31,272 nucleotides of DNA from Polysphondylium violaceum. Its lineage: Eukaryota; Evosea; Eumycetozoa; Dictyosteliales; Dictyosteliaceae. Location of the stretch: positions 1 to 31,272 of the forward strand of contig AJWJ01000265.1 of assembly GCA_000277445.1 (NCBI GenBank). Reading direction: 5' to 3'. Positions 10,553 through 25,800 of this stretch are shown piece by piece (the stretch's first letter is position 1; each line of letters begins with the position of its first letter). The notes under the pieces are model-generated. The model was given only the letters and a program-made list of their open reading frames with translations, was not told the origin of the DNA and did no database searches. The position numbers and the translations under genes were made by a program.

Positions 10553-10890
10553 TGCAACCAATAGGACACTCTTTATTGACAGTATTTTATTTAAAATTAA
10601 TAAATTGATAAAGTAATGACACACATCAATAGCTCAAAGTGGAAACAAGTTGACTCACTCAAAATTTTGCATGTCATTGCTCCCGCCCACCCACTTAAAA
10701 ATTAATTAATTTTTTTCAAAAACTGAAATTTATTTTTTTACAATTAAATTGTTTTTTTCGGTGCTTTTCCCTTTTTTCCTCATCAATCAATCTTATCATT
10801 GTAAAATAAATATTATTTTTATTATTATTATTATTTCTTTATATCTGTAGAAACCAATTGTATATATAAGACACAAACACACAAATAAAT
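10553..10890. promoter_or_regulatory. Spacer: 3' end of the SAP/SHI-like gene and promoter of the RNF213-like gene
   Basis: A candidate polyadenylation hexamer lies at 10599-10604. Oligo-T runs occur at about 10710-10715, 10734-10739 and 10752-10757. An ATT triplet run is at about 10809-10835. A TATA-like stretch at 10860-10868 lies just before the A-rich leader of the ATG at 10891. No gene is seen. Confidence 0.5.
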
Positions 10891-13800
10891 ATGGAGTCAC
10901 AGGATAAAGTAGTTCCTGAATCTATAGACTCTAAAAAAAATAATAATATTAATAGCAACAACAATAATGATTACGATGGTGATGGGGACCAACATATGAA
11001 AGATAAATCAGTAGGGAATGGTCCAAATCCTACACCCACAGCCACAATATCTGTATCAGCCTCAGAGGATGAAAGAGACAGAAAGGAGCAAGATGATGCC
11101 GATTTAACAAAATCACTTATGGATCAATTGGATTTATCAAAAACAACAACAACTCCTACTAATACTACCACCGCCTCTACCACCACCACCACTACTACAG
11201 CACCAGTAAGAGAGGAAGATCAAGTTGTGGCTTATGAGAGTAATAATCAAAATAATAGTAATAATAATAATGAGGCTACACGACATCAAAGTAAAGAGTT
11301 GGGTCCTTCTTTGAAAGAAAAAGAGCCTGATCAACAAAAACAAGATTTGAATAATAGATATGTTCCAGATTATAAATCAATTATACAACAATCCAAACAA
11401 TCTTCAGAATCAGCAATGCAAGCAGTAAATGAGAGAACACAAAATTCACAACCTCAGTCATCTAATATGGCTGAAAAAATCCAACACTATCAGAATAAAA
11501 TAAACACTTCTGATGATAGATATTATAATGATTATAATAATAATAATAGCCACAATAATCATAATTATAGTAATAATAACCACAACAACACTTATAATCA
11601 TAATCATTTTAGCCACAATAGTCATAATAGTCATAATAACAATTATGATGATAAAAACTATAGTCATACAACAAAAGAAATAAATCCATCATTACTTTCC
11701 CAACTCATAGATGTTTCAAAAGAGTTTGTTAAAAAGCCAAATCAAGCTCATAGTGTCTCGCATGTATCTATAAATACCCAAAAGAAAGAGGCTTCTTCAT
11801 GGATTGAAAAAGGTAAAAACTTTCTCTTTGGTCCTAGTTTTAAACAAGAAAACTTTATTTCAAATTTTACAGATGACTGGTTTAAAGAGAATACATTGAA
11901 GAATATCAATGTCAAAGATTTTGGTTCTATCCTTGAAAGTCAAAGAGAGAAATATCCAACTCAAACTCTTTGGTTGATAATCATAAACTTGGAACTATTT
12001 GATGAATTAGAATATCACCAAATAGTGGAAAACATTACTTTTCTTGTTGATAATCTCCCTCAAAACTCTCAGTTTCAAATCTCTAAAAAATTGCTTAATA
12101 TATTTCCAGCAAAGCACTATTGGAAATTTGTAAATAGGTTGGAAGGTGATGCAAGGGCTCATGCATTCTTTCTATTACATTCCTTTGATTCCTTGGATCT
12201 AGCTCCACTTCCAACACACAAAATATCATTTTTAGAATACCAAGACTATAGAAATTACTTTTTACAATTCCTTCCACAACTATCATATTTTTCTATCGCT
12301 CGTATCTTTAATATGGTCACTAAGCAATTGGGATTTACTAAATCTGTTTGTATTCTTTATTATTTTTTTCATTTTTTATATATCATCAATTATTAACAGA
12401 TATATTGTATTGAAAAGGGTTATGTAAAATATGAAGATGTTTTGTTTATTTTCAATATATTATCATATTGCAATGGTGTAATGGCTAAACCAACCATTTT
12501 ATCATTCACTAATGATCCATCACCAAATCTTGCTATTGATGTTTTACTTATTAGAGTTTTACTTTTATGTATATTAGAATTCAAATTAGATTGTCAGATT
12601 GAGACAACAAATAAATCGGGTCAACTCTTTTTAATCTTGTTGGAAAAAGATCCAAAACTCTATCAACAAGTAAGAAGTTGTTTTGGGGATATAGATAAAA
12701 AAGTTCAACATCAATTCAAAGAACTAGGTGATACCGAAAAGTTATTAAGGTAACTATTGTTTGTTTATTTATCTTTGATCACATACTAACAAATTGTTTA
12801 CGATTACTGTGTTATTAGATATTGTACAGTAGAGCAATTTATTCCATTTCTTCAAGACTCAAAAGATTTTATCTTTAAATCTCTTGTAAACTCTAAATCT
12901 CTTGATAAAATATTTCACTTTCAAAACAATTCACCTTTTATTCTCGATTTGAAATACTATTTGACTCAATTTTTAGATATAGGTAATTTGATAAAGTTTT
13001 CTCTTTTCTATCCTTTTGAAGGATTCTTTTATGAACCAAAATCAAATGTAGGTAATAGTAGGAGGAGGTGGTATTTTTATTAAATTATATTAATACATAT
13101 AAATATTACAGGAAAGATTTACTGTTCAACAAATCATAGATTTTATTAATATTGAAAAAGAGTTTACAAAAAACAATCCAAATATTGTATTATCAAGAGA
13201 ATCTCGACCAAATTATTATGAAATTTGTTTGGGTATTTCAAGATCAAAGCTTTCAATGGATAGTCTGGTCTTTAATTTCCTTGTACTAACATCACCAACT
13301 CTTTTGGTTCTTTTAATTTTAGAAAAAAAGGCTAAAGAGATGATGGAGAATATTGAAGGTATTAAAAAGAGCGATATGAATATTCATAAAATGAAATTTA
13401 ATATGACCTCAAGTTGGAGACAGAATCTGGAGGACTTGGATGCTATGCTTGGAGAGGTAATATTACACATCACTATACAATCAGATGACGAACAATTACT
13501 AATACTTTACAAAGTTGTCGGGAGAGTATTTAAATAGACTTCATCAAAAAATCAATATTTTCTCAAACACTCAAAATGAAATCAATGAAATCAATCTTCT
13601 AAGATATGGTGTCGAAGTGGGTTTACGTCTAAGTAAGGAAGATCTTTTGGCTCTTCCAGATACCAAGCAATTGACTGAATCCTATCTCAAATACTCTCAG
13701 GAATACGACACGTTGCAAAAACTTTATCAATACTTGAGTTCAAATTACTCTTTCCCAGAGTTTATTATTGATGGCATCATTTTACCTCGTGAAAAGATCC

Positions 13801-16800
13801 AAATGCTCACCAAGCATCTCATAGAGAGCAAGAGTCCACTCTTGTTGGAACCCATCAGAAATGAAACAATGGATATGATGGGCTTCTTTGTTTCTTCCAA
13901 ATCATCCTACTTTGATATCGTGTTTAAACACTTTGTTAAGAGCCAAAGGGACAAGAACGACAGATTCGATATCAACTCTATTTGCGACCAAACAAGAGTG
14001 TTATTTGAACAGTTAATGAAAAAGGACAGAACTATATCGCTAGAGAACGAACTGCTCAAACAATTGTCAGACAAGAGCATTGCCTTGCAGAAAGAGATCA
14101 ACCTCATATCACAATTCATCCCCAACTCGTCGAAAAACATTGAAGAGTTTAAAGACTTTCTTCAAAATACAATGGCCCTCTACAACATCCAATCGACACT
14201 CGACTCATTCTACACATTTTTTGAGCGTAGCAAGTTTTTAGAGATTTCTGATTTCAAAGAGGTTCGATCGCATATCACCGAGAAGCTTCAAGAAATTCTC
14301 TCGGGCAAACAGGTCAAGTTGTCTGATTCAGAGTTGGTGCAAAAGGAGATCTGCAAGTTGTTGGGTAATATTAGCGATTCACAGATCCCATTCTTTGGGT
14401 CCATTCAAATGGACCTCTTGGAATTTTTTTCAGATTTCAAAGACGAGGCAGATTTCGATCAAAGAAATCAAATCATCACCACCAATCTGGTGTCTGATGT
14501 GTTCAACTCTAATCTTGTCGATAGCACTATCTTGCTGTTCAAGAGTTTGTTGCCATTGGTGGATATTTACAAAAGCTTTAAAGTTGATGAACAACCTATT
14601 GTAATGAGATTAGCTGATTTCTGTTCGCAAATTGGTACCAATCTTTCAAAGAGAAGCGACGAGATCGAGACGTTTATCAACAAGATGGTGTTTGTCTATG
14701 AAAATATCACACCCGTTAAGAGTCTCTACTCTTCTGCAGGTGGCACTTACACTGGCACATCAATCTTGCCCACTCTTGTCAATTTGTTGGACAACTCTGA
14801 ATTTATTTCCAATACACCCAAATCAATATCGGGTGCACTGGGCTGGAGCATCAAGTTGAATGGAAATGTTGAATTCTCGAGCGAGAAACTCAACGATTAT
14901 GTGCGTGGTCTCAAATTGCATCCATCCATTTCCGATCCTCAAAAGGAGATACTTGCGTTGTTTGAAGACTTGTGTAACACATTGCAAAAGATCCACAACC
15001 AACACAAAGAGCTGGACAAACTCTGTCATCCAGATTTCCTCAAAGGCGTCATCACCTTTGAAATCAGGGATAAAGACGTGGACGTAATTAAAGAGCAGGC
15101 AGAGCAATATCAAGAGTGCATCAATGGATGGAAAGATTTGATTGATTCCTTTAGTCCCAGAATCAGGTTGCTCCGTGTCACTGGTATCTCGTCTCTGTAC
15201 ATGAGTGTCCAGCAAGTTCTCAATAATGCCGACCAAGACGACTTTATCGACCAATTGGCCCACCAGCTGATCTCCTCTGTAAAGTATTGCTACTCGCAGT
15301 CGGGTGAGCAGGTCACATTTGATCAGGTGCTCGACGCCCTGGCCAATGCAGAGTTGGACACTGATGTCAAGGTACAGGATTTCATCAATTCCGCCTTTGA
15401 CGTGTTTGAAATGAAGTTTGCCGAGGACGACAGCACCGACCACAAGGGCCCCCGTTTGGTGTACTTGAAATCCAAGGAAGACATCTTTTTATCCATCACC
15501 GAGCTCAACGACTGCGTCTTTCCCCACCCCAACCAAATATTCTACTCGCACAAGATCAACAATGAGCTAGACGATTTCTTTTACCTGTTGGAGACATTTA
15601 CCAACCGAAACTTCTTTTTAATTGGGTTGCCCGATAAAAGACAAAAGCTGTTGTCATGGTTCTCGGACAAGTACAACGACAACGAGCAAAACAATCTCGC
15701 CCGTCTGTACATCATCTGCACAGAGTCGAGCGACGTGTTTGAGTTTTTCGAGAAGCAAGAGTACGAAAACGAGATCCAGTGGGAGCAGATCAGGGCCAGT
15801 TGGGCTAGCGCCAAGAACCATCCCGTCAAGGACCTGATACTGGTCTCTGGCGAGAGCGGCAGTGGTAAGACATTGTACATTAAACAAAAAGCCGAGCAGG
15901 CCAAGGCTACCATGCCCATTGTCACCCTCCTTATTCGTCCCTCGACCACCTATCAAGAATTTGTCGATATCATCAAGGAACAAAAGAAAGATCAAATCTT
16001 TCTACACATCAACGTCACAGCGTATTGCAATCAAGAGTTTAACCAATTTATCTATCCTCTTCTCACATATGGCTTCTTGTTTGACGAGTCTACTGGCGAG
16101 ATCATCAATATCAACGACGACTTTAAATTGACGATCTATGTCGAGATTGGATCACCTTTAAAGGATTTCCCTATGCCCTCCAACGAGAGAGACTCCAAGA
16201 GCGTGTGCAAACATTTTGCCATGACCACCATTCCTTTGGTCTACCATCTCTCCAAAAAGGACGAGTATGCCACACAATGGATACAAGAGCAAGCTGAGCG
16301 AGTATGTTTGTCATATTACTACAACCCACAGACAAGCAAATTCTTTACCACCCCGCCAAAGGCAGTGCTCGACATCACATTGCAGACCTACTTTGAGTAT
16401 GTGCAGCAGATCATTGGCAATCTTCACAGAACCCAGTATCTCCTCGACGGTAGATATCTCCAGCAGCGAAAGAACTTCTTTTTGTTGTTGAAAGAGAGAC
16501 TCGACTATCTTGGTCAATACTTTATCTATGCCTCCTACATGAAGCAGTCGGGTCAGAATATCCCCATCTCGGTCGAGATGCTATATGTCATTTTCCTCGT
16601 CGAGTGCGTCAAGTTGGCCGACCCCCATCTCTGCTCTGTGCAGAGCATATGGAAGAACCCGCCACTCATCACCTCGAGGGCCATCCCCTACACCATCGAT
16701 GGCATGCCGCTGACCATCACAGAATTTATCGATTTCAGAGAGGTGGCCAACGGACTGATCCCACCCGTCGACTCGACATTCACCAAGCAGATTGCCATTG

Positions 16801-19800
16801 AAAACATTGTAAAGTTTTCGGCAACCATTGCACAAAGCTTTGGCATCGAGTCGCGAACGGGTATTGTCAATGGCCTGTCGCACCAATACAACTACGTGCT
16901 GACACCCGAGTTTGCCCTGCGTATTCTGATCCTCCACGAAAAGATAAAGAACCAGAAATCGATGGTGTTGACGGGTGATACGGGCACAGGCAAGACTTAC
17001 ATCCTTATGTTTTACTCTGCCCTGCTGAATGCCAAACACGACGATTTGCCCAACATCCTCTACGACGTAAAGGAGTTTATCAACACCAAGATCAAGGCCT
17101 TTCCCGACCACTTTAACCAACAGTTGGTGGACCCTGATTTTGTCGAGCTCATTGCCACCTCCACAGCCCTCTCTGATCTCCACGACACTGCCCAAACACA
17201 AGCCGGCTTTTTCTCAGAGTTTGAAGCCCTCATCAGGGGCATCCTGAAAAAGAGCCCACTCATTGATTTGACACCCGAGGACCTGTTGTACAAGATCAAG
17301 ACGACCAACACTGGCCACATCAACTCTAACCAAGAGATGGAGCGGGTGTTTAGAGACCTCAGCTCTATCAAGTTCCACAATATCTTTCATCGTATCATCA
17401 TGCATCAAAAGTTTAGTTCCAAAGAGTTTAAGCAAGAGGTCATCGAGTTGGTCAAGAAGGCCAAGTTGTTGGACTCGATAAACAAGTCACTCAAGTTGAT
17501 TGTGTTTATTGACGAGTTCAACACCTCGCCCGACGACACCATGGCCTTGATCAATGAGTTGTTTATCGACGGAACACTGGATGGCAAAGACTTGGGCGTT
17601 GGCAACATATTTTGGATTGGGGCCATGAACCCCAAGTTCAAGTGCAACAATTCCATAGATTTCACAGGCACGACCTCGGCCACCATGCATCAGGCCTTTG
17701 TCGTCAAGGACCCACCTCCCTCGATGGACCAGTTGTACTTTAACTTTGGCGAGTTTGGCCAAGAGAGCGAACAGGCATTTATCCATTGTTTGTTTTCGAA
17801 AAAGACCCACATGAACGCTCAGTTCAAATCGCATTTGGAAGAGTCTATTATTTTGGGCCAGCGAATGCTTCGTCAGGCCAACCAAGACAGAACGCATGTC
17901 AGCATGAGAGACATCATGAGGGCCATCGACTTGTACACCTTCTTTTTCGATAACAACCTTGGCCGAAACATTATCAAGTGCTCCTACACAAAAATGCTCG
18001 ACACCCGCGAGTACCATTGGATCGCATTGGTGCTCAGCATGGCCTTGACATACTATGTGCGTCTGTTCCCCGGAAAGCAGAGGGACGTCATGATGCGTGA
18101 GTTTAACGATTACTTGTACGCCAACAAAGATGGCATGGGTTGTGTAGAGCCCAAGTTTACAACCATCTTGCGAAGACAATACTCGTCCTTGGCCAAAAAG
18201 ACCATCCTCCCCGAAGGTATTGCGTTGACCGAGTCCTTGATGTTGAACATCTTTTGCACACTGGTGTCGATCAATTGCAATATTCCATTGTGCATCGTCG
18301 GTCCTCCAGGATGTAGTAAGACATTGAGCTTTACCATCATTGTCGACAACATGAATGCAAACAAGTCGCAAAAGAACTCGCCATACCATTTCATGCCATC
18401 GGTGCAACCATTCCGTTACCAATGCACGCCACACACCACTGATATCGAGATCAAATCAAAGTTTGAACAAGCCATCAATCGTGAAAAGGCCATCAACTCT
18501 GAACAAACTCGTTGCGTTGTATTCTTTGATGAGGCAGGTCTTGTCAATGAAGATGATTCACCCATGAAGGTCATGCATGACTATTTGGACAAACTCGGAA
18601 ACAAAGTGGGTACCTCCAAAGACAACATTGGCACAATCATCTTGTCCAACAAGATTCTCGATGCCGCAAAGACCAACAGAATGATGATGTTGATTCATCC
18701 AGAATCCATCAGTGACGACGACGAAAGGGCTTTGGTTGTGGGTTGTTTGTACAACAACAAGGAGGACTTGACCCAAGATGAAGAAAGAGTCGTTAGAGGA
18801 CTCTGCAACTCTTATAAAAAGGTCAACAATTTTACTGCCAATAGCAAAAAGAACCTTTTCCATCAAAGAGACTTTGTCTTTTTCCTCAGACATCTCAGAA
18901 GAGAATTATTTGTCCATGGAATAGACTTTTCTTTGGCATTGTTGGACTCGTTGGAAAGAAACTTTAGAGGTATACCTCAGAGTGATTTCCACAGTTTGGC
19001 CAAAGAGTTTTACAAGGAATTAAAGATTGACGAGCCACCAGCCATCACAACAGACAACACTATTCAGACGATAAAGAACTCTCTCAAGGAAAAGATGAGG
19101 GACGATCAAAATCCTTCGACACTGACATTTAGATACATCATGTGTATCGATCCATCAGAGAATGAGTCCTCTCTTCACATTCTCAAAGAGATTGGTATTG
19201 AACACAAGGTGATTAGAGTCGGTGGCTTTGAAAATGACAAATCCGAGGAATCGTTGGTTCAAGTCGTGTCAGAAATCAAATCGTTGATGGCCACACCAAC
19301 CACCGTTGTGCTAGTAAACACCGAGGCCATCGATGCCTGTTTCTACGAGGTGTTTAATAGATACTTTTCCATTATAAAGGACTCCAAGACCAACTTTTTG
19401 GCCAACATCTCTTTTGGCACACACTCTATCTATTGCAGCGTGCATCCAGAGTTTAAGATCATCATCCACATGCCCGTATCGCGACTCAACGACACCCAAT
19501 TGCCCTGGTTGAATAGATTTGAAAAGTACCGTTTGTCAATTGATTTGCTCAACATCCACACTCTGTCGACCTTTAATGAAAGCATTTCCAAAGAGAATGC
19601 ATTACTTCGTAAAGCCGCCGAACACTTTGTCGAAGAGGTCCACAAGAAGCAGTCTAAAGATCTCTTGTTGTCGGGCTTTTCTAAATCCGAGACCATCCCT
19701 TCGCTCTTGCACTCGTTGTTCAAGAGCAAGGGATTCACCGAGAGTAAGGGAAAGGATTTCTACTTGACCAAAACTGAGGGCCTCTCGGCACAGACCACCC

Positions 19801-22800
19801 TCAACTTTAAGTTGCTCCAATTGGCCAGACCTGAGGTGGTGATGAAGTACAAGTCCATACTCCCACCAAACTATTTAAAAGAGTATTTCCACAACCAGGA
19901 ACACTTTAGTATCATCAGATTCCTCCATCAACTGTTTGACAACAAATTCAACAAGGCCAAGAACCAATCCAACAAATGGAACATCTATACAAAATCGTCC
20001 ATTTCGTTGTTGTCGCTGAAAGAGGCCGAGGTGTCGAATATCCTTGCCAACATATTGGTGGAAAACATGGCCAAAGAAGAGGCCACCAACAGCAAGGTAA
20101 AGATACTTCAACTCTCGAGCTTGCAAACCAGTTTTGAGTGTGCAACCATTTTGGAAAACTTTAAGAAATCTGCCAGTAACAACATATTGATTGTGATTGC
20201 TGACCACTCGATCAATCACAATATATTGAATTTTGTATTCAACATTATGTCTGATCTCGACGACAGCAAGCTGTTCATCAACATCTACCATTTCCCACCC
20301 GAGTTGTCGTTGAACCCTTCTTTCAAAATCAATTCCATCTTTTTGAATGACATGGAATTTATTCACATTGATTCGTTGGGTGTCAAGTTTGACGTGACCA
20401 ACACCAATAACAAGAAAGAGTATCAATCCAACATTGAGTCAGACATTAGATCACTGATGTACTCAGCCTGCAGTTTAGACGACGAAAAGGTCATTCAAAA
20501 AGACTTTATCTATGAGCTGTTGAAGCAACTGTTCTTTGACCAGTTGTCGGCCATTGCTTTGGATATGGCCAACTCGCCATTCCATCTCTATCGTCTGTCG
20601 CCCGAGATTCGTGCGTTTTATCAAAAGCCCCAGGAGAGGGTGAGGGTGTTGGTCGACTTATTTGAAAAGAACCCAGAATGGTACCAATCGATCATTGAAA
20701 ACTTTACCAACCACTTTATCTACCAAAACTATTTTGACAATGTGTTGAATAACATCAGTGGCTCGATTATTCACGGTAAAGAGACTCAGCCCATTATTGA
20801 GGCCATCAAGAGCTCAATGACATCTTTTATCGTGCCCGTCGTGTCAAACATCATCAAGATCCTGTGCAGCAACCACTCGATTGGTCGAATCATAGACATC
20901 TCTAATCAGTACCATAACCCACAGGACGAACAGCAGCGACAGACCAGTGTCGAGTACTATGAGTTTATTAAGCTGTTTATCAAGTCGAGTGAATTGGTCA
21001 ATATGAATGCAGAGATTGTTAAGAGAATGGAGCGTATTATCCTCCCCATGCCCAAACGAAACAGTGAGCCTGTGCTCCCGCTCTACGACACCTTTGAGCA
21101 ATCTATGCTCTCTATCTTTAACACAGTGTTGCAAAACAGCGACAAGACCGACGCCGGCGTCAATTATGTCAAGTTTATCACTCTGCTCAAGGACAAGCCC
21201 ATCAGACACGTCGTCGAGTTTATCAATACCTCGCCCACCCTTTTGACCACCTTCAAGTCAGAGTTTGTCAAGCGAACACTGGGCATCACCGAGGCCGACA
21301 TTTGCGACTTTTTTGTCGAGATCATGGACATCATCTTGCCCTACCACGACTATGACAACGAATCCAAAGAGTACTCGCACATTGTGCAGTACTTTATCAT
21401 CCAACACTATCATTTGGACTTGATCAAGTTTGTCTACAACTCCTTGACCCCTGTCTCCCATTTGACAAAGACAGACAACTTTTACAAAGACTTCCGAACC
21501 AACGTGTTGCTCGACAAAAACTCTGGTATCAGGGATGGTGATATCACAAAGTTAAAATCATCCTTAATCGACTTTAGTATCAGTCAATTGTACCAACACT
21601 TTGCATTGATTAGAAACCACATGTTGGGTCTCGAGGACGAGGATGACAATGTCATTGAAATCATTGATGATCCCAAAGAGGCCATCAATCTTTGGCTCAG
21701 GGTATCAACAGATCTATTCAATCGTATAAAGATCCACGACATTATACAAAACACAAACAACATTGACGAGAATATTTTATTCTACATCCACAACATATAT
21801 CAAGTCCTCACTTATCTTGACTTTGGTAATGAGGATGAAGATGTTGATGTTGTTGATGGTGATGGTGATCAAGATGAAGATCAAGATCAAGATGAAGATG
21901 TTGATGTTGTTGATGGTGATGTTGATCCACTAAGACTCTTTTTCGAGATTTGTCACAACTTTAAGACACTGGACATTGCCAAGCTATTTGATTTCTTTTT
22001 GTCTGACAAAATGATTGTCGAGGTGCCTTTTAGTTGCATATTGGATATGATTCAACCGTTGGTGATGTTTAATGAAGCCAACAAGAGATCGTTTATTTCA
22101 TTGATCAACAACTATGAGACCAACATTCCCATGGGATGGTCTTGTTTGTTGTTCCAGACACTCTACCACAAGGATCCACATCGTATTGCCACCTATTGCA
22201 ATCAAGAGCTCGGCAACAACTTGAATTTGATCAAGCGAATAGTGTCGCCCTTTTCTGGCCACTTTGATGTCCAAAAGCCCTTGATGATGGATGCCTATGC
22301 CAAACACAAGGTTCCCCTCGAGTTGGACACCTTGGTTGAGAATCAGCCACTGGTCGACATTATCTTTTTTTCATTGATGGAGCTTAAAAAGCCCGAAATC
22401 AAGGTAGAGGATAATGTGCGAGTCTTGATTGGCGACTATATGAACCTCTATAACCGCTATGGATCCTTTGGCACCATGGCCCGACCTCCCGCCGACTTTG
22501 ACGTGTTGGACAGAATCTTGTTGGTGTCGATATCATGCTTGTTTGTTGAGAAGCTCGCACACGAGATCAACACCAAGTCGTTTGACGTGATTGCCAACGA
22601 GCTCCACAGAAAAGAGATACTCAAGGTCTACCAAAACATCTTGTCCTCCACAACACGATACGGCGACAACACACAGTCGGTCATCTACCAGGTGTATCTG
22701 TTGAAAAAGATTATCAACGACAAGACACTCTCTGACTTTTTGCAGTGCAAATCCTTGCTCGAAGTGTTGTCTGTCACAAATCTGTTTGTCGACAAGGAGA

Positions 22801-25800
22801 TCTTGTCGATCGACCCTTGGGTCATGCCCTATGTGTATGATAACGCGTATCCCGAGCACCAAGTATACACAGCGATATCGCAAATAATCGAGAGAGAGTC
22901 GATGCAAGAGATGGTCAACTATGTCAATGCCGTCGATGGCACAAGTACAAAAAACACGGGCTTTATCAGAATGGCGCTGTTTACCCTCACCTACAAACTC
23001 TACATGAACGACAAGGTCAACAAACTGGCGTTTATCAAGAATGTCATTACCGCAGCAGGCATCCAGCAAAAACTGCAGATCATCCCCTATCTATTGCATT
23101 TCAATAGAATCATTGATCGTACCTTTAACATGAACCACCAGATTGACCAAATGTTGTTTGACAAGACCAACCCTAGAAGCAAAGAGACCAACATGATGTC
23201 GTACACCATCATCAACTACATTGCCGTTTCGATGGGCTCACCCAACACCCATCTCTCGAATCTCTTGATTGACCCATTCCGCGTGATTCGTCAAAACTAT
23301 CCCGGCTGTGAGAATGGCGTGTTTGTCGATTGCAACATGAAATATGATTTGGGCGCCAAGACCACGGCTTGTATGGGTGGCCTCGTGTTGCACAAGTTTA
23401 TTGTCACCACCATGAGTTGGTCAACGCTCTCTTACCACACATCGATCATGAACTGGTCCTACAATAACTTTGCCAACCACCACTTCATCAATTACCCCGG
23501 TGACAGCAGAAACGCCTCAGACTACATTTTGAACAGAAGCATTGTGTCGTTTAGAGAGATCCTCGAGGCTGACAAATACACCCAACAAAACATTGATCCC
23601 GTCATGTTGCTTTCACACCTCTCGTTTAGACTGTGGGACCAATCATTTAGAAACACAGTCTTTAGGGCAGACTTTGCAGCCAATGGGCTCCTCCCGGCCT
23701 ATGAGAATGCATTCAATGGCATCATCTTTGCCATTGAGCAAGAGTTTGTCGCATTGAAAAACAAGATGAATAGCCTCTCCCTAGAGTCCAATATCATCTT
23801 GACCAACTCTCACAAGATCAGGGCTATCCAGGCGAGATACATGTCGAGCCCCTTCTTTTCCTTTGAGGGCATCCACGATCTCTTGAATCGTAGCAATACC
23901 AACGACAAGCACAACCTCCAAATCCTGCAATTCTTTATGAACAAGATCAACAAGATCTGCGTGTCTCAACATTTCTCGAGCTTGATCAAGTTTCTCAAAA
24001 TGTTTTTCAAATACAATGCACACGTGTTGCCCCTCGAGTTCCAAAACAAGAGTATCAAGGATTCGTTTGACTATCTTGTCCAATCAAAATCTGAAACCAA
24101 CGAGTCTATTGCCTCGCTCAAAGCCTCGTTTGATGAGTTTGTTCAGTCGTGGAGTCTGGTGCAAAAGAACTTATCGGTGATGGAAGGATGTCCCCGAGCA
24201 GATGATTTTGAAAAGGTTATTCCACTCGTTGATGCCAGCACCCCCTTGTTGCCTCTGTTCTTTACCAAAGAAGACAAAGGCTTTATTATTGGCCTCATCA
24301 CCGATTGGTTGGATCACACTCAATCCACTATATTGAATCTCACCAAAGAGGTTGACTTGCCAACCAACATCTCTACCGTGTTGCAAGGGTTCTATGAATC
24401 CAACAAATTTGACATTTGTGATATTCCATCAGAGTTTGGTCACAACTATATGCTCATTGGTTCAAATTTCAATGAAAATGATTTCTACTCATTTATCAAA
24501 CTTGAAGTATCAAAATATCAAACATTCAATAGAAAACACTTTGTTCCCAACTGGCAGCAAATTCAAAATAGAATGATTCTTAACTACATCTCTGGTAAAT
24601 CAATCCAAGGTGAACAATTTAAAGAATTTAGAAAAGAGTTTCCATACAACACTCGATTAGCTACAGAGTATAAAAAGGATTTAAATAATAACAATAATAA
24701 TAATAGTAATAACAATAACAACAATAACAACAATCAAAATGGTTATTCAATTGATTTATCACCTAAATCAATCGAACCACAATATGTTATAGACTTAAAA
24801 GAAATTATGGAAAGTTTAATCAACAAGGCTTTTGATGTAGAGCTTGAAAAGGAATTTAATATTCAATTGAGCAGTCAACTTAGATATAAAGTAAATTCAA
24901 ATGAAATGGAATTCTTTGGTAGATATCTTTTGGAAACCATTAAAAAGATACTGGAAATTGATGTAAATCATGCCCAAGAGCTATCCAATCAAACAATCTT
25001 GCAATTTAACCCCAATCCCAAGTTGTCTGTCGTGTCTAAAAAGATTTCGCATCTCTTTTCACAAATTAAGCTATCCATGATCAAGAGTGTCGTCCAATTG
25101 TTTATTCAAAGCACCATCGGCTACAAATACTATTGCAATCTGATTCAAGAGCCTGTCGAGCCCAATCCCAAGATCAAGGAACAGATTCTATTCATCTCCA
25201 AAAGAATACAGGGTTTGTGTGGCGGCAATGTGGTTGAAAAGATTCAACCCTGGATCGAGTATTTACACATCTTTATCAACTCTGTGTTGGATACCAACTC
25301 GTCGTACCACATCAAGTTGGCCCAGCCACATCATCCTTTGATTCATTTGCTCCAGAGATTCAATCCACCTCCCGTACCAACACAGCTTGGTTTCAATGTC
25401 TTGGAGTCTGTGTCGATCGATATCACTTGTTCCTATTTCTCGATATTTATGGAAATGTTGCAATCGACATTATCTATTCTCCATCTCCAAGTCAATGAAG
25501 ACTCTATTCAACAGCAGTCACACGTGTTCCAGGAATTGGATCTTGACAAGTACAATCAACAACACACCCCCGTCAAGGTTGTGCAGGCTCTTACCTCGAA
25601 GTTTGAAACCAAGAAACCAGCTACCACCACCGCCGCTGAGCCCTCCACAAAGAATCTTCTCCACAGACACCACACCAGTCTTCCTAACGAATTGGTGCAA
25701 AAAGAGTTTACTCCCATCAAATTCACCGAACCCATCTATGGCAAGCTCGACTATATTGCTCGTCTCTTCAACTGGATTCAATTTGTCGTCGCCAATCTCG

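Noticed and set aside
14823-15443. Long open frames on the minus strand and in other frames inside the RNF213-like gene (also near 16581-17201, 17487-18434 and 22533-23069).
   Set aside because: They lie opposite a conserved coding region whose GC-rich codon use makes opposing frames open by chance. None has a family signature.
22800-23400. A degenerate RZ finger around the Cys residues of YPGCENGVFVDCN in the giant protein.
   Set aside because: The Cys/His spacing does not form a zinc site by eye and no GH-type motif follows. It was kept out as wishful alignment.
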